From the NCBI RefSeq assembly GCF_030697925.1, contig NZ_JAUYOJ010000169.1:1-59544 (forward strand): a stretch of 59,544 nucleotides of DNA, written 5' to 3'. Position 1 is the first letter of the stretch; each line of letters begins with the position of its first letter. Positions 36,507 through 45,557 of this stretch are shown here, piece by piece. A model generated the notes under the pieces. That model was not told the DNA's origin. It was given only the letters and a program-made list of their open reading frames with translations, and did not search any database. A program made the translations under genes and the position numbers. Source of the DNA: Phenylobacterium sp. GTDB taxonomy: Bacteria; Pseudomonadota; Alphaproteobacteria; Caulobacterales; Caulobacteraceae.

Positions 36507-37982
36507 ATGTTCAATAGTCGTCGCGGAGCTTTGCTCGCCGCGGTCTGTCTCGCGGGCCTTGGCTGCGCTGCCCCCGCCTTCGCCGAAACCTTGGCCGAGG
36601 CCATCGCGCTCGCCTACGACTCCAACCCGACCCTGCAGGCCCAGCGCGCCACGCAGCGGGCGTTGGACGAAGGCTACGTCCAGGCGCGCACGGGCTACCG
36701 GCCGACGCTCTCGGCCAGCGTCCAGGGCTCCTACTCCGAGACCCGTACGCCCGGCGGCGTTCCGCAAAGCGGCGGCGTGCGGCTGTTCGGGCCGATCGAG
36801 GACAACTCCGGCTCGGCGACCTTCAACCTGACCCAGCCGCTCTTTACCGGCGGACGCACCGCCGCGGCGGTCTCCGCCGCCGAGGCGGATATCTTGACGG
36901 GCCGCGAGAACCTGCGCCGGATCGAGTCCCAGGTGCTGGCCAATGTCATCACCGCCTATGTCGACACCCGCCGCGATATCGAGGCCCTGCGCATCCGCCA
37001 GGAGAACGTCCGGGTCCTCGAGCGCCAGCTCGAGGAATCCAAGGCCCGCTTCGACGTCGGCGAGATCACCCGCACCGACGTCGCCCAGTCCGAGGCTCGC
37101 CTGGCCGCCGCTCAGTTCCAGTTCTCCCAGGCCCAGTCCCAGCTCGCCATCAGCCGCGCCAACTATGCCGCCGTGGTCGGCCAGAATCCCGGCGACCTGG
37201 CTCCCGAGCCCTCGCTCGCGGCCCTGATGCCGACCGACGTGGCCCAGGCCTTCGACGCGGCCGAGAATTCCAGCCCGCAGATCCGCGGCGCCGAATACAC
37301 CCAGCAGGCCAGCCGCGCGCGCCTGGCCGGCGCCCGCGCCGAACGCATGCCGAGCCTCGCCCTGCGCGGCACTGTCGGCTGGAGAGGCCAGGCCGATCCG
37401 CTCGAGACCGAGGACTATGCCCGCGATGTCACCGGCGCGGCGGTCCTCACCGTGCCGCTGTTCACCGGCGGCCTGACCAATTCGCGGGTCCGCGCCCAGA
37501 TCGAGCGCAACAACGTCGACCGAATCGGCGTCGAGACCGCCCGCCGCAACGTGCTGCAGGGGCTGACCCAGTCCTGGAGCCAGCTCATCGCCGCCCGCGC
37601 TAATATCGGCTCCAGCGACGAGCAGGTCCGCGCCGCGCGCATCGCCGCCGAAGGCACCCGCCAGGAACAGCAGGTCGGTCTGCGCACCACCCTCGACGTC
37701 CTGAACGCCGAGCAGGAGCTGCGCTCCGCCGAGCTGGCCCAGGTCAGCGCCCGCCGCGACGAGTATGTGGCCGCCACCAATGTCCTGGCCCTGATGGGCC
37801 GGCTGGAGGCGCCGAATCTCACCCCGACAGTCACCCGCTACGACCCGAAGACCAACTTCTCCAAGCTCCGCTTCACCTGGGGCTGGGTGCCGTGGGAAGA
37901 GCCGATCGCCATCGTGGACGGCGTGCTGACGCCCAAGCCGGTCGAAAAGCCAATGGAAGCCGCGCCGACCGCGCCGAAGTAA
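36507..37982 (+). CDS. tolC: TolC family outer membrane channel protein
   Basis: This 491-residue protein has a signal peptide (ALLAAVCLAGLGCAAPAFAE) and two repeated TolC halves of long helices: one with EALRIRQENVRVLERQLEE and ITRTDVAQSEARLAAAQ, the second with EQQVGLRTTLDVLNAEQELRSAELA. The beta-barrel strands (PTLSASVQGSY, FNLTQPLF, LTVPLFTGG) are in place. By family it is the trimeric outer membrane duct for RND pumps and type I secretion. It stands alone, so it could serve several inner-membrane systems, including the RND pump at 4126-8480. Confidence 0.93.
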   Translation: MFNSRRGALLAAVCLAGLGCAAPAFAETLAEAIALAYDSNPTLQAQRATQRALDEGYVQARTGYRPTLSASVQGSYSETRTPGGVPQSGGVRLFGPIEDNSGSATFNLTQPLFTGGRTAAAVSAAEADILTGRENLRRIESQVLANVITAYVDTRRDIEALRIRQENVRVLERQLEESKARFDVGEITRTDVAQSEARLAAAQFQFSQAQSQLAISRANYAAVVGQNPGDLAPEPSLAALMPTDVAQAFDAAENSSPQIRGAEYTQQASRARLAGARAERMPSLALRGTVGWRGQADPLETEDYARDVTGAAVLTVPLFTGGLTNSRVRAQIERNNVDRIGVETARRNVLQGLTQSWSQLIAARANIGSSDEQVRAARIAAEGTRQEQQVGLRTTLDVLNAEQELRSAELAQVSARRDEYVAATNVLALMGRLEAPNLTPTVTRYDPKTNFSKLRFTWGWVPWEEPIAIVDGVLTPKPVEKPMEAAPTAPK

Positions 37983-38117
37983 GCGGCCATTCGCCGCAAG
38001 ACTTCGCCTGACAGGCGAATACGCGCTTGCGAAGCTTGGCGGAAATTGCAGGATCACCTGCACGCGCCTACCGTGACGCGTACGGATTCTCTCATCGCTC
38101 CAGCGACGGCCCAGCAT

Positions 38118-38672
38118 ATGTCCGACCAGACTTCGCAAGAACCGACGATGGAGGAGATCCTAGCCTCCATCCGGCGCATCATCTCGGAGGATGACGCACC
38201 CGCGGATGGGGCTGCGCCTGCCGAGGAGGAGGCGGAGCCCGAAGCTGTGGCGGAAGCCGCCCTGCCGGAGCCCGAACCCGAGCCGGAGCCGGAGCCCGAG
38301 GATGACGGCGTCCTCGAGCTGACCGAGAAGGTCGGCGATCTCGATGTCTACACCCCGGGCGCGGCCGAGCCGGAGCCTGAACCCGAGCCGCTGGCGGCCT
38401 ATGAGCCCGAGCCGGAACCCGAGCCGCCCTATGAGCCGCCGCCCGTGGCGCCCGGCGAGGGCCTGGTCGGCGACATCGCCGCGGCCGCCGCGGCTTCGGC
38501 CTTCGGACGGCTCTCGAAAACCATCCAGATGCCGGCCGAGGGCCGCACCCTGGAAGACGTCGTGCGCGAACTGCTGCGGCCCATGCTCAAGCAGTGGCTG
38601 GACGACAACCTGCCGCAGATCGTCCAGGCGACGGTGGACCAGGAAGTCGAACGCATCGCCCGCGGGCGGTAG
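38118..38672 (+). CDS. popZ: Polar organising protein PopZ (DUF2497)
   Basis: This 184-residue protein has the PopZ plan: N-terminal helix EPTMEEILASIRRIISEDD, a disordered linker of Pro-Glu repeats (about residues 35-115), and the C-terminal helices TLEDVVRELLRPMLKQWLDDNL and VQATVDQEVERIARG used for self-assembly. It forms a condensate at the cell pole that anchors ParB/parS. The start ATG 38118 (MSDQTSQEP) is favoured over an upstream opening. As in Caulobacter, valS is the next gene. Confidence 0.92.
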   Translation: MSDQTSQEPTMEEILASIRRIISEDDAPADGAAPAEEEAEPEAVAEAALPEPEPEPEPEPEDDGVLELTEKVGDLDVYTPGAAEPEPEPEPLAAYEPEPEPEPPYEPPPVAPGEGLVGDIAAAAAASAFGRLSKTIQMPAEGRTLEDVVRELLRPMLKQWLDDNLPQIVQATVDQEVERIARGR

Positions 38673-38706
38673 GCCACCACCCAAATCGACCAGGCCAAAT
38701 CCAATC

Positions 38707-38737
38707 CGCCCTCTCCGTGAAAACCGGGGAGGGCGGT
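38707..38737. terminator. Hairpin between popZ and valS
   Basis: CCGCCCTCTCC (38707-38717) pairs with GGGGAGGGCGG (38727-38737) with one wobble around a nine-base loop. It ends 51 bases before the valS start. It may terminate popZ transcription or form part of a valS leader; the U-tract is weak. Confidence 0.5.
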
Positions 38738-38788
38738 CTTGACTCATCCCGCTTCCGCTGGCCGGAGCGAGAATGTAAGCACCGCAGC

Positions 38789-41455
38789 GAAATGCTTGAA
38801 AAAAACTTCGATCCCAAGACCGCCGAACCGCGCCTCTACGCCGCCTGGGAGGCCTCGGGCGCCTTTGCGCCGACCTCCGACCCGGCCGCCGAGCCGTTCT
38901 CGATCGTCATTCCGCCGCCGAACGTCACCGGTTCGCTGCACATCGGGCACGCGCTGAACAACACCCTGCAGGACGTGCTGACCCGCTTCGAGCGGATGCG
39001 TGGCAAGGCGGCCCTGTGGCTGCCCGGAACCGACCACGCCGGCATCGCCACCCAGATGGTGGTGGAGCGCCAGCTCGCCGAGGCCGGCAACCGCTCGCGC
39101 CGCGACATGGGCCGCGAGGAGTTCGTCGCCAAGGTCTGGGAATGGAAGGCCGAAAGCGGCGGGACCATCACCAACCAGCTGCGCCGCCTGGGGGCCTCCT
39201 GCGACTGGAGCCGTGAGCGTTTCACCCTGGACGAGGGCCTGTCGGCCGCCGTGCGCAAGGTGTTCGTCACCCTGCACAAGCAGAAGCTGATCTATCGCGA
39301 CAAGCGGCTGGTGAACTGGGACCCGCACTTCCAGACCGCCATCTCCGACATCGAGGTCGAGCAGCGCGAGGTCGAGGGCGCCTATTACCACTTCGCCTAT
39401 CCGCTGGAGGACGGTTCCGGCGAGATCGTGGTCGCCACCACCCGGCCCGAGACCATGCTGGGCGACACCGCCGTGGCCGTGAACGCCAAGGACCCGCGCT
39501 ACACCCACCTGATCGGCCGCGCCGTGCGCCTGCCCATCGTCAACCGGCCGATCCCGATCATCGCCGATGACTACGCCGATCCCGAGAAGGGCTCCGGCGC
39601 GGTGAAGATCACCCCGGCCCACGACTTCAACGACTACCAGGTCGGCAAGCGCAACAACCTGCCGCTGATCAACATCTTCGACCCCCAGGCGCGGCTCAAC
39701 GAGAACGCGCCCAAGGAATATCAGGGCCTGGACCGCTTCGCCGCCCGCAAGAAGGTGGTGGCCGAGTTCGAGGCGCTCGGCCTGCTGCGCGAGATCGAGA
39801 AGACCCGCCACGCCGTGCCGCACGGCGACCGCTCCGGCGTGGTCATCGAGCCCTACCTGACCGACCAGTGGTACGTCGACGCCAAGACCCTGGCCCAGCC
39901 CGCCATCAAGGCGGTGGAGGAGGGGCGCACGGTCCTCGAGCCCAAGAACTGGGAAAAGACCTACTTCGAATGGATGCGGAACATCGAGCCCTGGTGCGTC
40001 AGCCGCCAGCTCTGGTGGGGGCACCGCATCCCGGCCTGGTACGGCCCGGACGGCAGGATCTTCGTCGAGGAGACCGAGGAGGCCGCCAAGGCCGCTGCGC
40101 GCGAGCACTACGGCCACGACGAGCCCCTGCGCCAGGACGAGGACGTGCTGGACACCTGGTTCTCCTCGGGCCTGTGGCCGTTCTCCACCCTGGGCTGGCC
40201 GGACAAGACCGCCGACCTGGCGCGGTTCTACCCGACCCACACCCTGGTCACCGGCTTCGACATCATCTTTTACTGGGTCGCCCGGATGATGATGCTGGGC
40301 ATCCACTTCACCGGCGGGGTCCCGTTCAAGCGCGTCTTCTTCAACGCCCTGGTGCGCGACGCCAAGGGCGCCAAGATGTCCAAGTCCAAGGGCAATGTCA
40401 TGGACCCGCTGGAGCTGGTCGACAGCTACGGCGCCGACGCCCTGCGCTTCACGCTGACGGCGATGTCGGGCCAGGCCCGCGACATCAAGCTCTCGACCCA
40501 GCGCATTGAAGGTTATCGCAATTTCGGGACGAAGCTGTGGAACGCGACCCGCTTCACCCAGATGAACGGCTGCGCCCGCGCCGAGGGCTTCGACCCGGCC
40601 CAGGTCAAGGGCGTGCTCAACCGCTGGATCGTCGGCGAGACCGCCCGCGCGGCCCAGACGGTGACCGCCGCCCTGGAGGGCTGCGGCTTCGACGAGGCCA
40701 CCAACGGCCTCTACCGGTTCATCTGGAACACCTATTGCGACTGGTATGTCGAACTCGCCAAGCCGCTGCTGAACGGCGCCGACGAGGCCGCCAAAGGCGA
40801 AACCCAGGCCACCGCCGCCTGGGTGCTGGACGTGATCCTCAAGCTGCTGCACCCGGTCATGCCCTACATCACCGAGGAGCTGTGGAACCAGACCGCCGAC
40901 CTGGGCGCCCCACGCGCGCAGGGCATGCTGATCACCGCCCCATGGCCGGTGCTGCCGTCCAGCCTGATCGACCCCGCCGCCGACGCCGAGATCGGCCTTG
41001 TCATCGCCTCAGTCAGCGAGGGCCGCTCGGTCCGCGCCGAGCTCAACGTTCCGCCCAGCGCCAAGCCCGCCCTGCTGGTGGTTGAGGCCACGCCGGCCCA
41101 GCGCCAGGTCTTCGAGACCAACGCCGCGGTGATCGCCCAGACCCTGCGGGTCTCCGAGGTGCGCTTCGAGGACGCCATCCCCGAGGGCGCCATCCCCTTC
41201 GTGGTGGACGGGGCGACCCTCGCCCTGCCGGTGGCGCAGTTCATCGACCTGGCCGCCGAGCGCGCGCGCCTGGCCAAGGAGATCGCCACCCACGCCTCCG
41301 ACATCGCCCACGTAAACAAGAAACTGGGCAACCCAGCCTTCGTGGCGAACGCCAAGGAAGAGGTGGTCGAGGAGAACCGCGAACGCCTGGCCGAATCCGA
41401 GGCGGCAAAGGCCAAGCTGGAAGGCGCCCTGTCGAGGCTGGAAGCGGCGGGCTGA
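38789..41455 (+). CDS. valS: Valyl-tRNA synthetase
   Basis: This protein of about 888 residues is a class I synthetase. It has HIGH (in SLHIGHALNN) near residue 45, the editing domain with TTRPETMLGDTAV, the KMSKSKGNVMDP motif, and the C-terminal coiled coil (LAAERARLAKEIATHASD) that binds tRNA-Val. The start ATG 38789 (MLEKNFDPKTAEP) matches the family; longer openings extend into popZ. Confidence 0.97.
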   Translation, partial: EMLEKNFDPKTAEPRLYAAWEASGAFAPTSDPAAEPFSIVIPPPNVTGSLHIGHALNNTLQDVLTRFERMRGKAALWLPGTDHAGIATQMVVERQLAEAGNRSRRDMGREEFVAKVWEWKAESGGTITNQLRRLGASCDWSRERFTLDEGLSAAVRKVFVTLHKQKLIYRDKRLVNWDPHFQTAISDIEVEQREVEGAYYHFAYPLEDGSGEIVVATTRPETMLGDTAVAVNAKDPRYTHLIGRAVRLPIVNRPIPIIADDYADPEKGSGAVKITPAHDFNDYQVGKRNNLPLINIFDPQARLNENAPKEYQGLDRFAARKKVVAEFEALGLLREIEKTRHAVPHGDRSGVVIEPYLTDQWYVDAKTLAQPAIKAVEEGRTVLEPKNWEKTYFEWMRNIEPWCVSRQLWWGHRIPAWYGPDGRIFVEETEEAAKAAAREHYGHDEPLRQDEDVLDTWFSSGLWPFSTLGWPDKTADLARFYPTHTLVTGFDIIFYWVARMMMLGIHFTGGVPFKRVFFNALVRDAKGAKMSKSKGNVMDPLELVDSYGADALRFTLTAMSGQARDIKLSTQRIEGYRNFGTKLWNATRFTQMNGCARAEGFDPAQVKGVLNRWIVGETARAAQTVTAALEGCGFDEATNGLYRFIWNTYCDWYVELAKPLLNGADEAAKGETQATAAWVLDVILKLLHPVMPYITEELWNQTADLGAPRAQGMLITAPWPVLPSSLIDPAADAEIGLVIASVSEGRSVRAELNVPPSAKPALLVVEATPAQRQVFETNAAVIAQTLRVSEVRFEDAIPEGAIPFVVDGATLALPVAQFIDLAAERARLAKEIATHASDIAHVNKKLGNPAFVANAKEEVVEENRERLAESEAAKAKLEGALSRLEAAG

Positions 41456-41491
41456 GCCGTTCGCCCATTTGGCTCCGAGGCGGTCGCATCG

Positions 41492-41635
41492 CCTCCTCTC
41501 CACCCGTTTTCGGGGGGAGAGGGTAGGGTGAGGGGGCGTTCCCGCCGTACCAAGTTGGTGGTAGGCCGCAGCGCGTCGCTCCGCGCCGCAAACCCCTCAC
41601 CCTACCCTCTCCCCTCAAGCGGGGAGAGGAGCGGG
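41492..41635. repeat. Inverted-repeat intergenic element with hairpins
   Basis: In the 311-base gap between valS and the acyl-CoA synthetase, the 21-base arm 41515-41535 is exactly complementary to 41593-41613. Each side adds its own hairpin: CCTCTCC/GGAGAGG around 41494-41521, and CCTCTCCCC/GGGGAGAGG around 41606-41629. The design resembles the element at 20815, but the arm sequences differ. Confidence 0.8.
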
Positions 41636-41766
41636 AGTTGTCTGACCGCCTTACGATCCCGAGGGAAAAGGTTCAAACAGGTGTTTGCGCCTGACGCTAG
41701 GTTATGCCAGTTCACTTGAGACGACGCGGGCCCGTGAATCCGCGCGAGTATCAGGAGGAACGTCCC

Positions 41767-43524
41767 ATGACCGAGGCTGCGCCCGCCGGTTGGCCCGCCA
41801 TGTCCATCGCCCAGGCCAATGCGATGATCACCGCGCCGGGCTCGCCCGCCGAGATCGAGACGGTCGACATCCAGGGTGTCCCGACCCGCGTCTGGAAGAA
41901 CCTGCCGCCGTCCATCCGCTCCATCGTCGAGCTGGGCCGCACCCATGGCGAGCGGGTCTTCCTGGTCTATGAGGACGAGCGGGTCACCTTCGAGGCCTTC
42001 CACCGCGCTGTCGCAGCCTTCGCCGCCGAGCTGCAGGCCCAGGGCGTGGTCAAGGGCGACCGGGTCGCCGTGGTCATGCGAAACCTGCCCGAGTGGCCGG
42101 TGGCCTTCTATGCCGCGGCGGCCGTGGGGGCGATCGTCACCCCGCTGAACGCCTGGTGGACCGGGCCTGAGCTGGAATACGGCCTCACCGATTCCGGGAC
42201 CAAGGTCGTGATCATGGACGCCGAGCGCTATGAGCGCATGACCGAGCACCTGCCCAACTGCCCCGACCTCGTCCGCGTCTATGTCAGCCGCGACCGCGAG
42301 GAGATCGCCCATCCGCTGGTGACCCAGCTGGAGAGCGTGATCGGCGGCGCCAACGACTGGGCGGCCCTGCCGGACCGGCCGCTGCCCGACGTCCAGATCG
42401 GGCCTGACGACGACGCCACCATCTTCTACACCTCGGGCACCACCGGAAAGCCCAAGGGCGCGCTCGCCACCCAGCGGGCGGTCAATTCCAACATCATGGC
42501 CGCCGCGGTTTCCGGGGCGAGGGCCTTCCTGCGACGCGGCGAGGCGCCGCCCCAGCCCGATCCAAATGGCCCGCAGCGGTCCTCGCTGATCTCGGTGCCG
42601 TTCTTCCATGTCACCGGCTGTTTCGCCGTGCTGAACCCGTCCCTGGCCGGGGGCGCCAAGCTGGTGATGATGCACAAATGGGACGTCATCCGCGCTTTCG
42701 AGCTGATCGAGCGCGAGAAGGTCCAGTCGGCCGGCGGGGTGCCCACCATCGCCTGGCAGCTCATCGAGCATCCGGCCCGGGCCAATTACGACCTGTCGTC
42801 GCTGGAATCCGTCGCCTATGGCGGCGCGCCCTCCGCGCCCGAGCTGGTGCGCAAGATCAAGGAGACCTTCCCCAAGTCGGCGGCGGGCAATGGCTGGGGC
42901 ATGACCGAGACCTGCGCCACGGTCACCACCCACGGGGCCGAGGACTATGCGAACCGCCCCGACAGCTGCGGACCGGCCGTGCCGGTCTCCGACCTGGAGA
43001 TCCGCGATCCCGCCGACGGCAAGACCGTGCTGGCGCCGAACCAGGTCGGCGAGCTGTGGGCGCGCGGGCCGCAGGTGGTGAAGGGCTACTGGAACAAGCC
43101 CGAGGCCACCGCCCAGACCTTTGTCGACGGCTGGGTGCGCACCGGCGATCTGGCGCGGGTCGACGAGGAGGGCTTCTGCTTCATCATCGACCGGGCCAAG
43201 GACATGCTGATCCGCGGCGGCGAGAACATCTACTGCATCGAGGTCGAGAACGTCCTCTATGACCACCCGGCGGTGATGGACGCCGCCATCGTCGGCATCC
43301 CTCACAGGACGCTCGGGGAAGAGCCCGGCGCCGTGGTGACGCTGAAGCCCGGCGCCTCGGCCACCGAAGCCGAACTGCGCGCGCACGTCGCCGAGCACCT
43401 GGCGGCCTTCAAGGTGCCGGTGAAGGTCAAGTTCTGGCACGAGACCCTGCCGCGGAACGCCAACGGCAAGATCCTCAAGAACGAGCTGAAGAAGCTGTTC
43501 GAGGAGGAAACCGCCAGCGTGTAA
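41767..43524 (+). CDS. Class I acyl-CoA synthetase (AMP-forming)
   Basis: This 585-residue enzyme of the ANL superfamily has the P-loop YTSGTTGKPKGAL, the GNGWGMTETCA motif, the YWNKPEATAQTFVDGWVRTGD segment and the closing lysine in PRNANGKILK. It activates a carboxylic acid as the adenylate and transfers it to CoA. Substrate is not defined; medium- or long-chain fatty acids are likely. ATG 41767 follows AGGAGG by seven bases. It stands alone as a transcription unit. Confidence 0.9.
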   Translation: MTEAAPAGWPAMSIAQANAMITAPGSPAEIETVDIQGVPTRVWKNLPPSIRSIVELGRTHGERVFLVYEDERVTFEAFHRAVAAFAAELQAQGVVKGDRVAVVMRNLPEWPVAFYAAAAVGAIVTPLNAWWTGPELEYGLTDSGTKVVIMDAERYERMTEHLPNCPDLVRVYVSRDREEIAHPLVTQLESVIGGANDWAALPDRPLPDVQIGPDDDATIFYTSGTTGKPKGALATQRAVNSNIMAAAVSGARAFLRRGEAPPQPDPNGPQRSSLISVPFFHVTGCFAVLNPSLAGGAKLVMMHKWDVIRAFELIEREKVQSAGGVPTIAWQLIEHPARANYDLSSLESVAYGGAPSAPELVRKIKETFPKSAAGNGWGMTETCATVTTHGAEDYANRPDSCGPAVPVSDLEIRDPADGKTVLAPNQVGELWARGPQVVKGYWNKPEATAQTFVDGWVRTGDLARVDEEGFCFIIDRAKDMLIRGGENIYCIEVENVLYDHPAVMDAAIVGIPHRTLGEEPGAVVTLKPGASATEAELRAHVAEHLAAFKVPVKVKFWHETLPRNANGKILKNELKKLFEEETASV

Positions 43525-43561
43525 ACGGTCCGGGCATGTCCCAAACCTCACAGATCGTCAT

Positions 43562-43655
43562 GGCCGGCCTCTTGTGCCGGCCACCCATGAACTCCGTCGC
43601 TCAGGACTTGCTTAGGCGATCGGTGCGTATGGATCCCCGAGACGAGCTCGGGGAT
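43562..43655. repeat. Two adjacent palindromes in the spacer before tlyA
   Basis: GGCCGGC (43562-43568) and GCCGGCC (43576-43582) make one hairpin. ATCCCCGAG (43633-43641) and CTCGGGGAT (43647-43655) make another, of the GGATCCCCGAGACGAGCTCGGGGATGACG type seen between many alphaproteobacterial genes. They fill most of the 176-base gap. Confidence 0.75.
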
Positions 43656-43700
43656 GACGATCGGGTTGGGGCGGGGCCGCGCGCCGGAATGGCCGCCTAG

Positions 43701-44444
43701 ATGGCCCGCAGACGAGCCGACGTCCTGCTGGTGGAGCGCGGCCTGTTCGACAGCCGAGCCAAGGCCCGCGCCGCCATCGAGGCGGGCGGCGTCACGGTCG
43801 GCGGCCGGGTGCTGGCCAAGGCCTCCGAGCCGCTGGAGGAGGACGCCGATATCGTCGCCGTGGCCGCCCACCCCTATGTGGGGCGGGGCGCGCTGAAGCT
43901 GGTCCACGCCCTCGACCTGTGGCCCATTGAGGTCGCGGACCGCACGGTGCTGGATGTGGGCGCCTCAACCGGCGGCTTTACCGAGGTCTGCCTCACGCGC
44001 GGGGCGGCCAGGGTGTTCGCCGTCGATGTCGGGCGAGGCCAGCTCCACCCACGGCTGGCGAGTGATCCCCGGGTGATGAACCTCGAGGGCGTCGATGCGC
44101 GCAGCTTGGACGCGAGCCTGATCCCGACTCCGCCCGACCTGGTGGTCACCGATGTCAGCTTCATCGGCCTGGCCAAGGCCCTGCCGGCGGCGCTCGGCTT
44201 GGCGCGAGGCGGCGCGGATCTGGTGGCCCTGGTCAAGCCGCAGTTCCAGGCCGGGCCGCAAGGGGTGGGGAAGGGCGGTGTGGTCAAGGACGAGGCGGTT
44301 CGCGCCCGGACCCTGGCGGAGGTCATAGCCTTCCTGGAGGCCGCCGGCTGGTCCGTCCAGGCCACCGCCGAGAGCCCCATAACCGGCGGCGACGGCAATC
44401 GCGAATATCTGCTTTGGGCCATGAAAAAAGCCGCCGGCGATTAA
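43701..44444 (+). CDS. tlyA: TlyA family RNA methyltransferase
   Basis: This 247-residue protein has an N-terminal S4 RNA-binding domain (RADVLLVERGLFDSRAKARAAIEAGGV) and a FtsJ-like SAM domain (VLDVGASTGGFTEVCL, VTDVSFIGLAKALP). Family members 2'-O-methylate rRNA, and the old name hemolysin A reflects a cloning artefact or side activity. The K-D-K-E residues of the family appear in order. A terminator for the opposite strand overlaps its last codons. Confidence 0.92.
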   Translation: MARRRADVLLVERGLFDSRAKARAAIEAGGVTVGGRVLAKASEPLEEDADIVAVAAHPYVGRGALKLVHALDLWPIEVADRTVLDVGASTGGFTEVCLTRGAARVFAVDVGRGQLHPRLASDPRVMNLEGVDARSLDASLIPTPPDLVVTDVSFIGLAKALPAALGLARGGADLVALVKPQFQAGPQGVGKGGVVKDEAVRARTLAEVIAFLEAAGWSVQATAESPITGGDGNREYLLWAMKKAAGD

Positions 44445-44453
44445 GCCGACGGC
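44424..44453 (-). terminator. Rho-independent terminator of the glycine-zipper genes
   Basis: On the minus strand GCCGTCGGC pairs with GCCGGCGGC (one mismatch) around a short loop and is followed by TTTTTT (44424-44429). It overlaps the last codons and stop of tlyA. It is 24 bases past the zipper gene stop. Confidence 0.75.
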
Positions 44454-44476
44454 CTTCTCACGCTCAGGCGTCGGTA

Positions 44477-45094
44477 CTAGTCGACGACCTGATAGTTGCC
44501 CGAGGCGTCCTGGCAGACGCGAACGAAGCGCTTCTGCACACGGCCGTCGGGGAGATAGATCGGGCTTTCGGCCAAGGTGCAGCCGTCGGCGCCGGGGCTT
44601 TGGGTGACCTCGTATCGCGTGCCGCGACGGTCGTAGGCATAGTCGTCGTCATAGCCGCTGCGATCGACATAGCGGTCGCGGTCGTAGGAGCCCGCGTAAT
44701 AGCCGCTGTCGCCGCGCGATCCATAGCGCGAGCCGTTGTCGTAATAGGTCGAGCGCGGGGCCCGGTAGGATTCGCAGGCCGCGGAGTTCTTGCCCACGGC
44801 CGCGCCGCCCACCGCCCCGAGCGCGCCGCCCAGCAGGGCGCCTTCGGTCCGCGCGTTGCGGGCCGCGGCGTTGGAGCCGATCACCGCGCCCAGCGCGCCG
44901 CCGATCAGGGCGCCGGCCGTGCCGCGGTTGGTCGAGGACCGGCGGCAGGGGTCGTAATAGGTCCCCTCGCGCTGGTCGTAATAGCCGGCCGACTGGGCCG
45001 CGGCGAAGGTCGGGACGGTGGCGGCGGCCGAGAGGGCCATCACGCCGGCGACGCCGGCCAGGGCGCCCTTAGCGAATTTGTTGCGGAAGTTCAT
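44477..45094 (-). CDS. Glycine zipper 2TM domain protein (larger copy)
   Basis: This 205-residue protein has a signal-like N-terminus (GALAGVAGVMALSAAATVPTFAAAQ), then a glycine-zipper segment (AGALIGGALGAVIGSNAAARNAR, EGALLGGALGAVGGAAVG) and a tyrosine/arginine/aspartate-rich region, ending with a short beta domain (LPDGRVQKRFVRVCQDASGNYQVVD). It is probably periplasmic or outer-membrane linked. Function unknown. It follows the smaller paralogue on the same strand. Confidence 0.82.
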   Translation of the reverse strand: MNFRNKFAKGALAGVAGVMALSAAATVPTFAAAQSAGYYDQREGTYYDPCRRSSTNRGTAGALIGGALGAVIGSNAAARNARTEGALLGGALGAVGGAAVGKNSAACESYRAPRSTYYDNGSRYGSRGDSGYYAGSYDRDRYVDRSGYDDDYAYDRRGTRYEVTQSPGADGCTLAESPIYLPDGRVQKRFVRVCQDASGNYQVVD

Positions 45095-45137
45095 GGGTTC
45101 ATCCCCTCGTTAAATCTCGATGATGCTTTTGGACGGC

Positions 45138-45557
45138 TTAGCCGCGACCGCTCGGCCGCCAGACGCCATCGCGTCCGCGGCAGACTTCGAAGCTGTGGTT
45201 GCGGCCGCCGTAATACTCCTGCACCCAACGGCAGTTGTTGCGCTGGTAGGCGTTACGCGACACGCGCTTGGGATAGGACCCGCACTTGACGTTGCGCTTG
45301 GCGATCTCGTGACCGGCGACCGCGCCGACCACCCCGCCCAGCACCGCGCCCTCGGTCTTGGCGCCGCGACCCGCGACGCTGCCGCCGACCACGGCGCCCA
45401 GGACGCCGCCCGCCAGGGTGCCCTGGTTGGCCTTGCGGCGCTGTTCGGCGCGGCAGGGATCGCCCGAGCCGTAGGACTGTGCGGCGGCGAAGGTCGGAAT
45501 GGTGAGGGTGGAGGCCGCAACGGCCGCCGCGACGGAGAGGGCGAGGACGCGATTCAT
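45138..45557 (-). CDS. Glycine zipper 2TM domain protein (smaller copy)
   Basis: This 139-residue protein has a signal peptide (VLALSVAAAVAASTLTIPTFAAAQ), DPCRAEQRRKANQG, and the zipper GTLAGGVLGAVVGGSVAGRGAK. It lacks the tyrosine-rich region of its neighbour. The shared TFAAAQS and AxxG-GAxxG pattern indicates an old tandem duplication. 43 bases separate the two genes, and one terminator follows the pair. Confidence 0.82.
   Translation of the reverse strand: MNRVLALSVAAAVAASTLTIPTFAAAQSYGSGDPCRAEQRRKANQGTLAGGVLGAVVGGSVAGRGAKTEGAVLGGVVGAVAGHEIAKRNVKCGSYPKRVSRNAYQRNNCRWVQEYYGGRNHSFEVCRGRDGVWRPSGRG

Noticed and set aside
4126..37982. RND pump, adaptor and TolC as one efflux operon
   Set aside because: TolC is 28 kb away with many unrelated genes between; functional pairing is possible but not shown.
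38744..40852. 700-residue leftward opening opposite valS
   Set aside because: ValS on the other strand is unmistakable; this frame has no recognisable domain.
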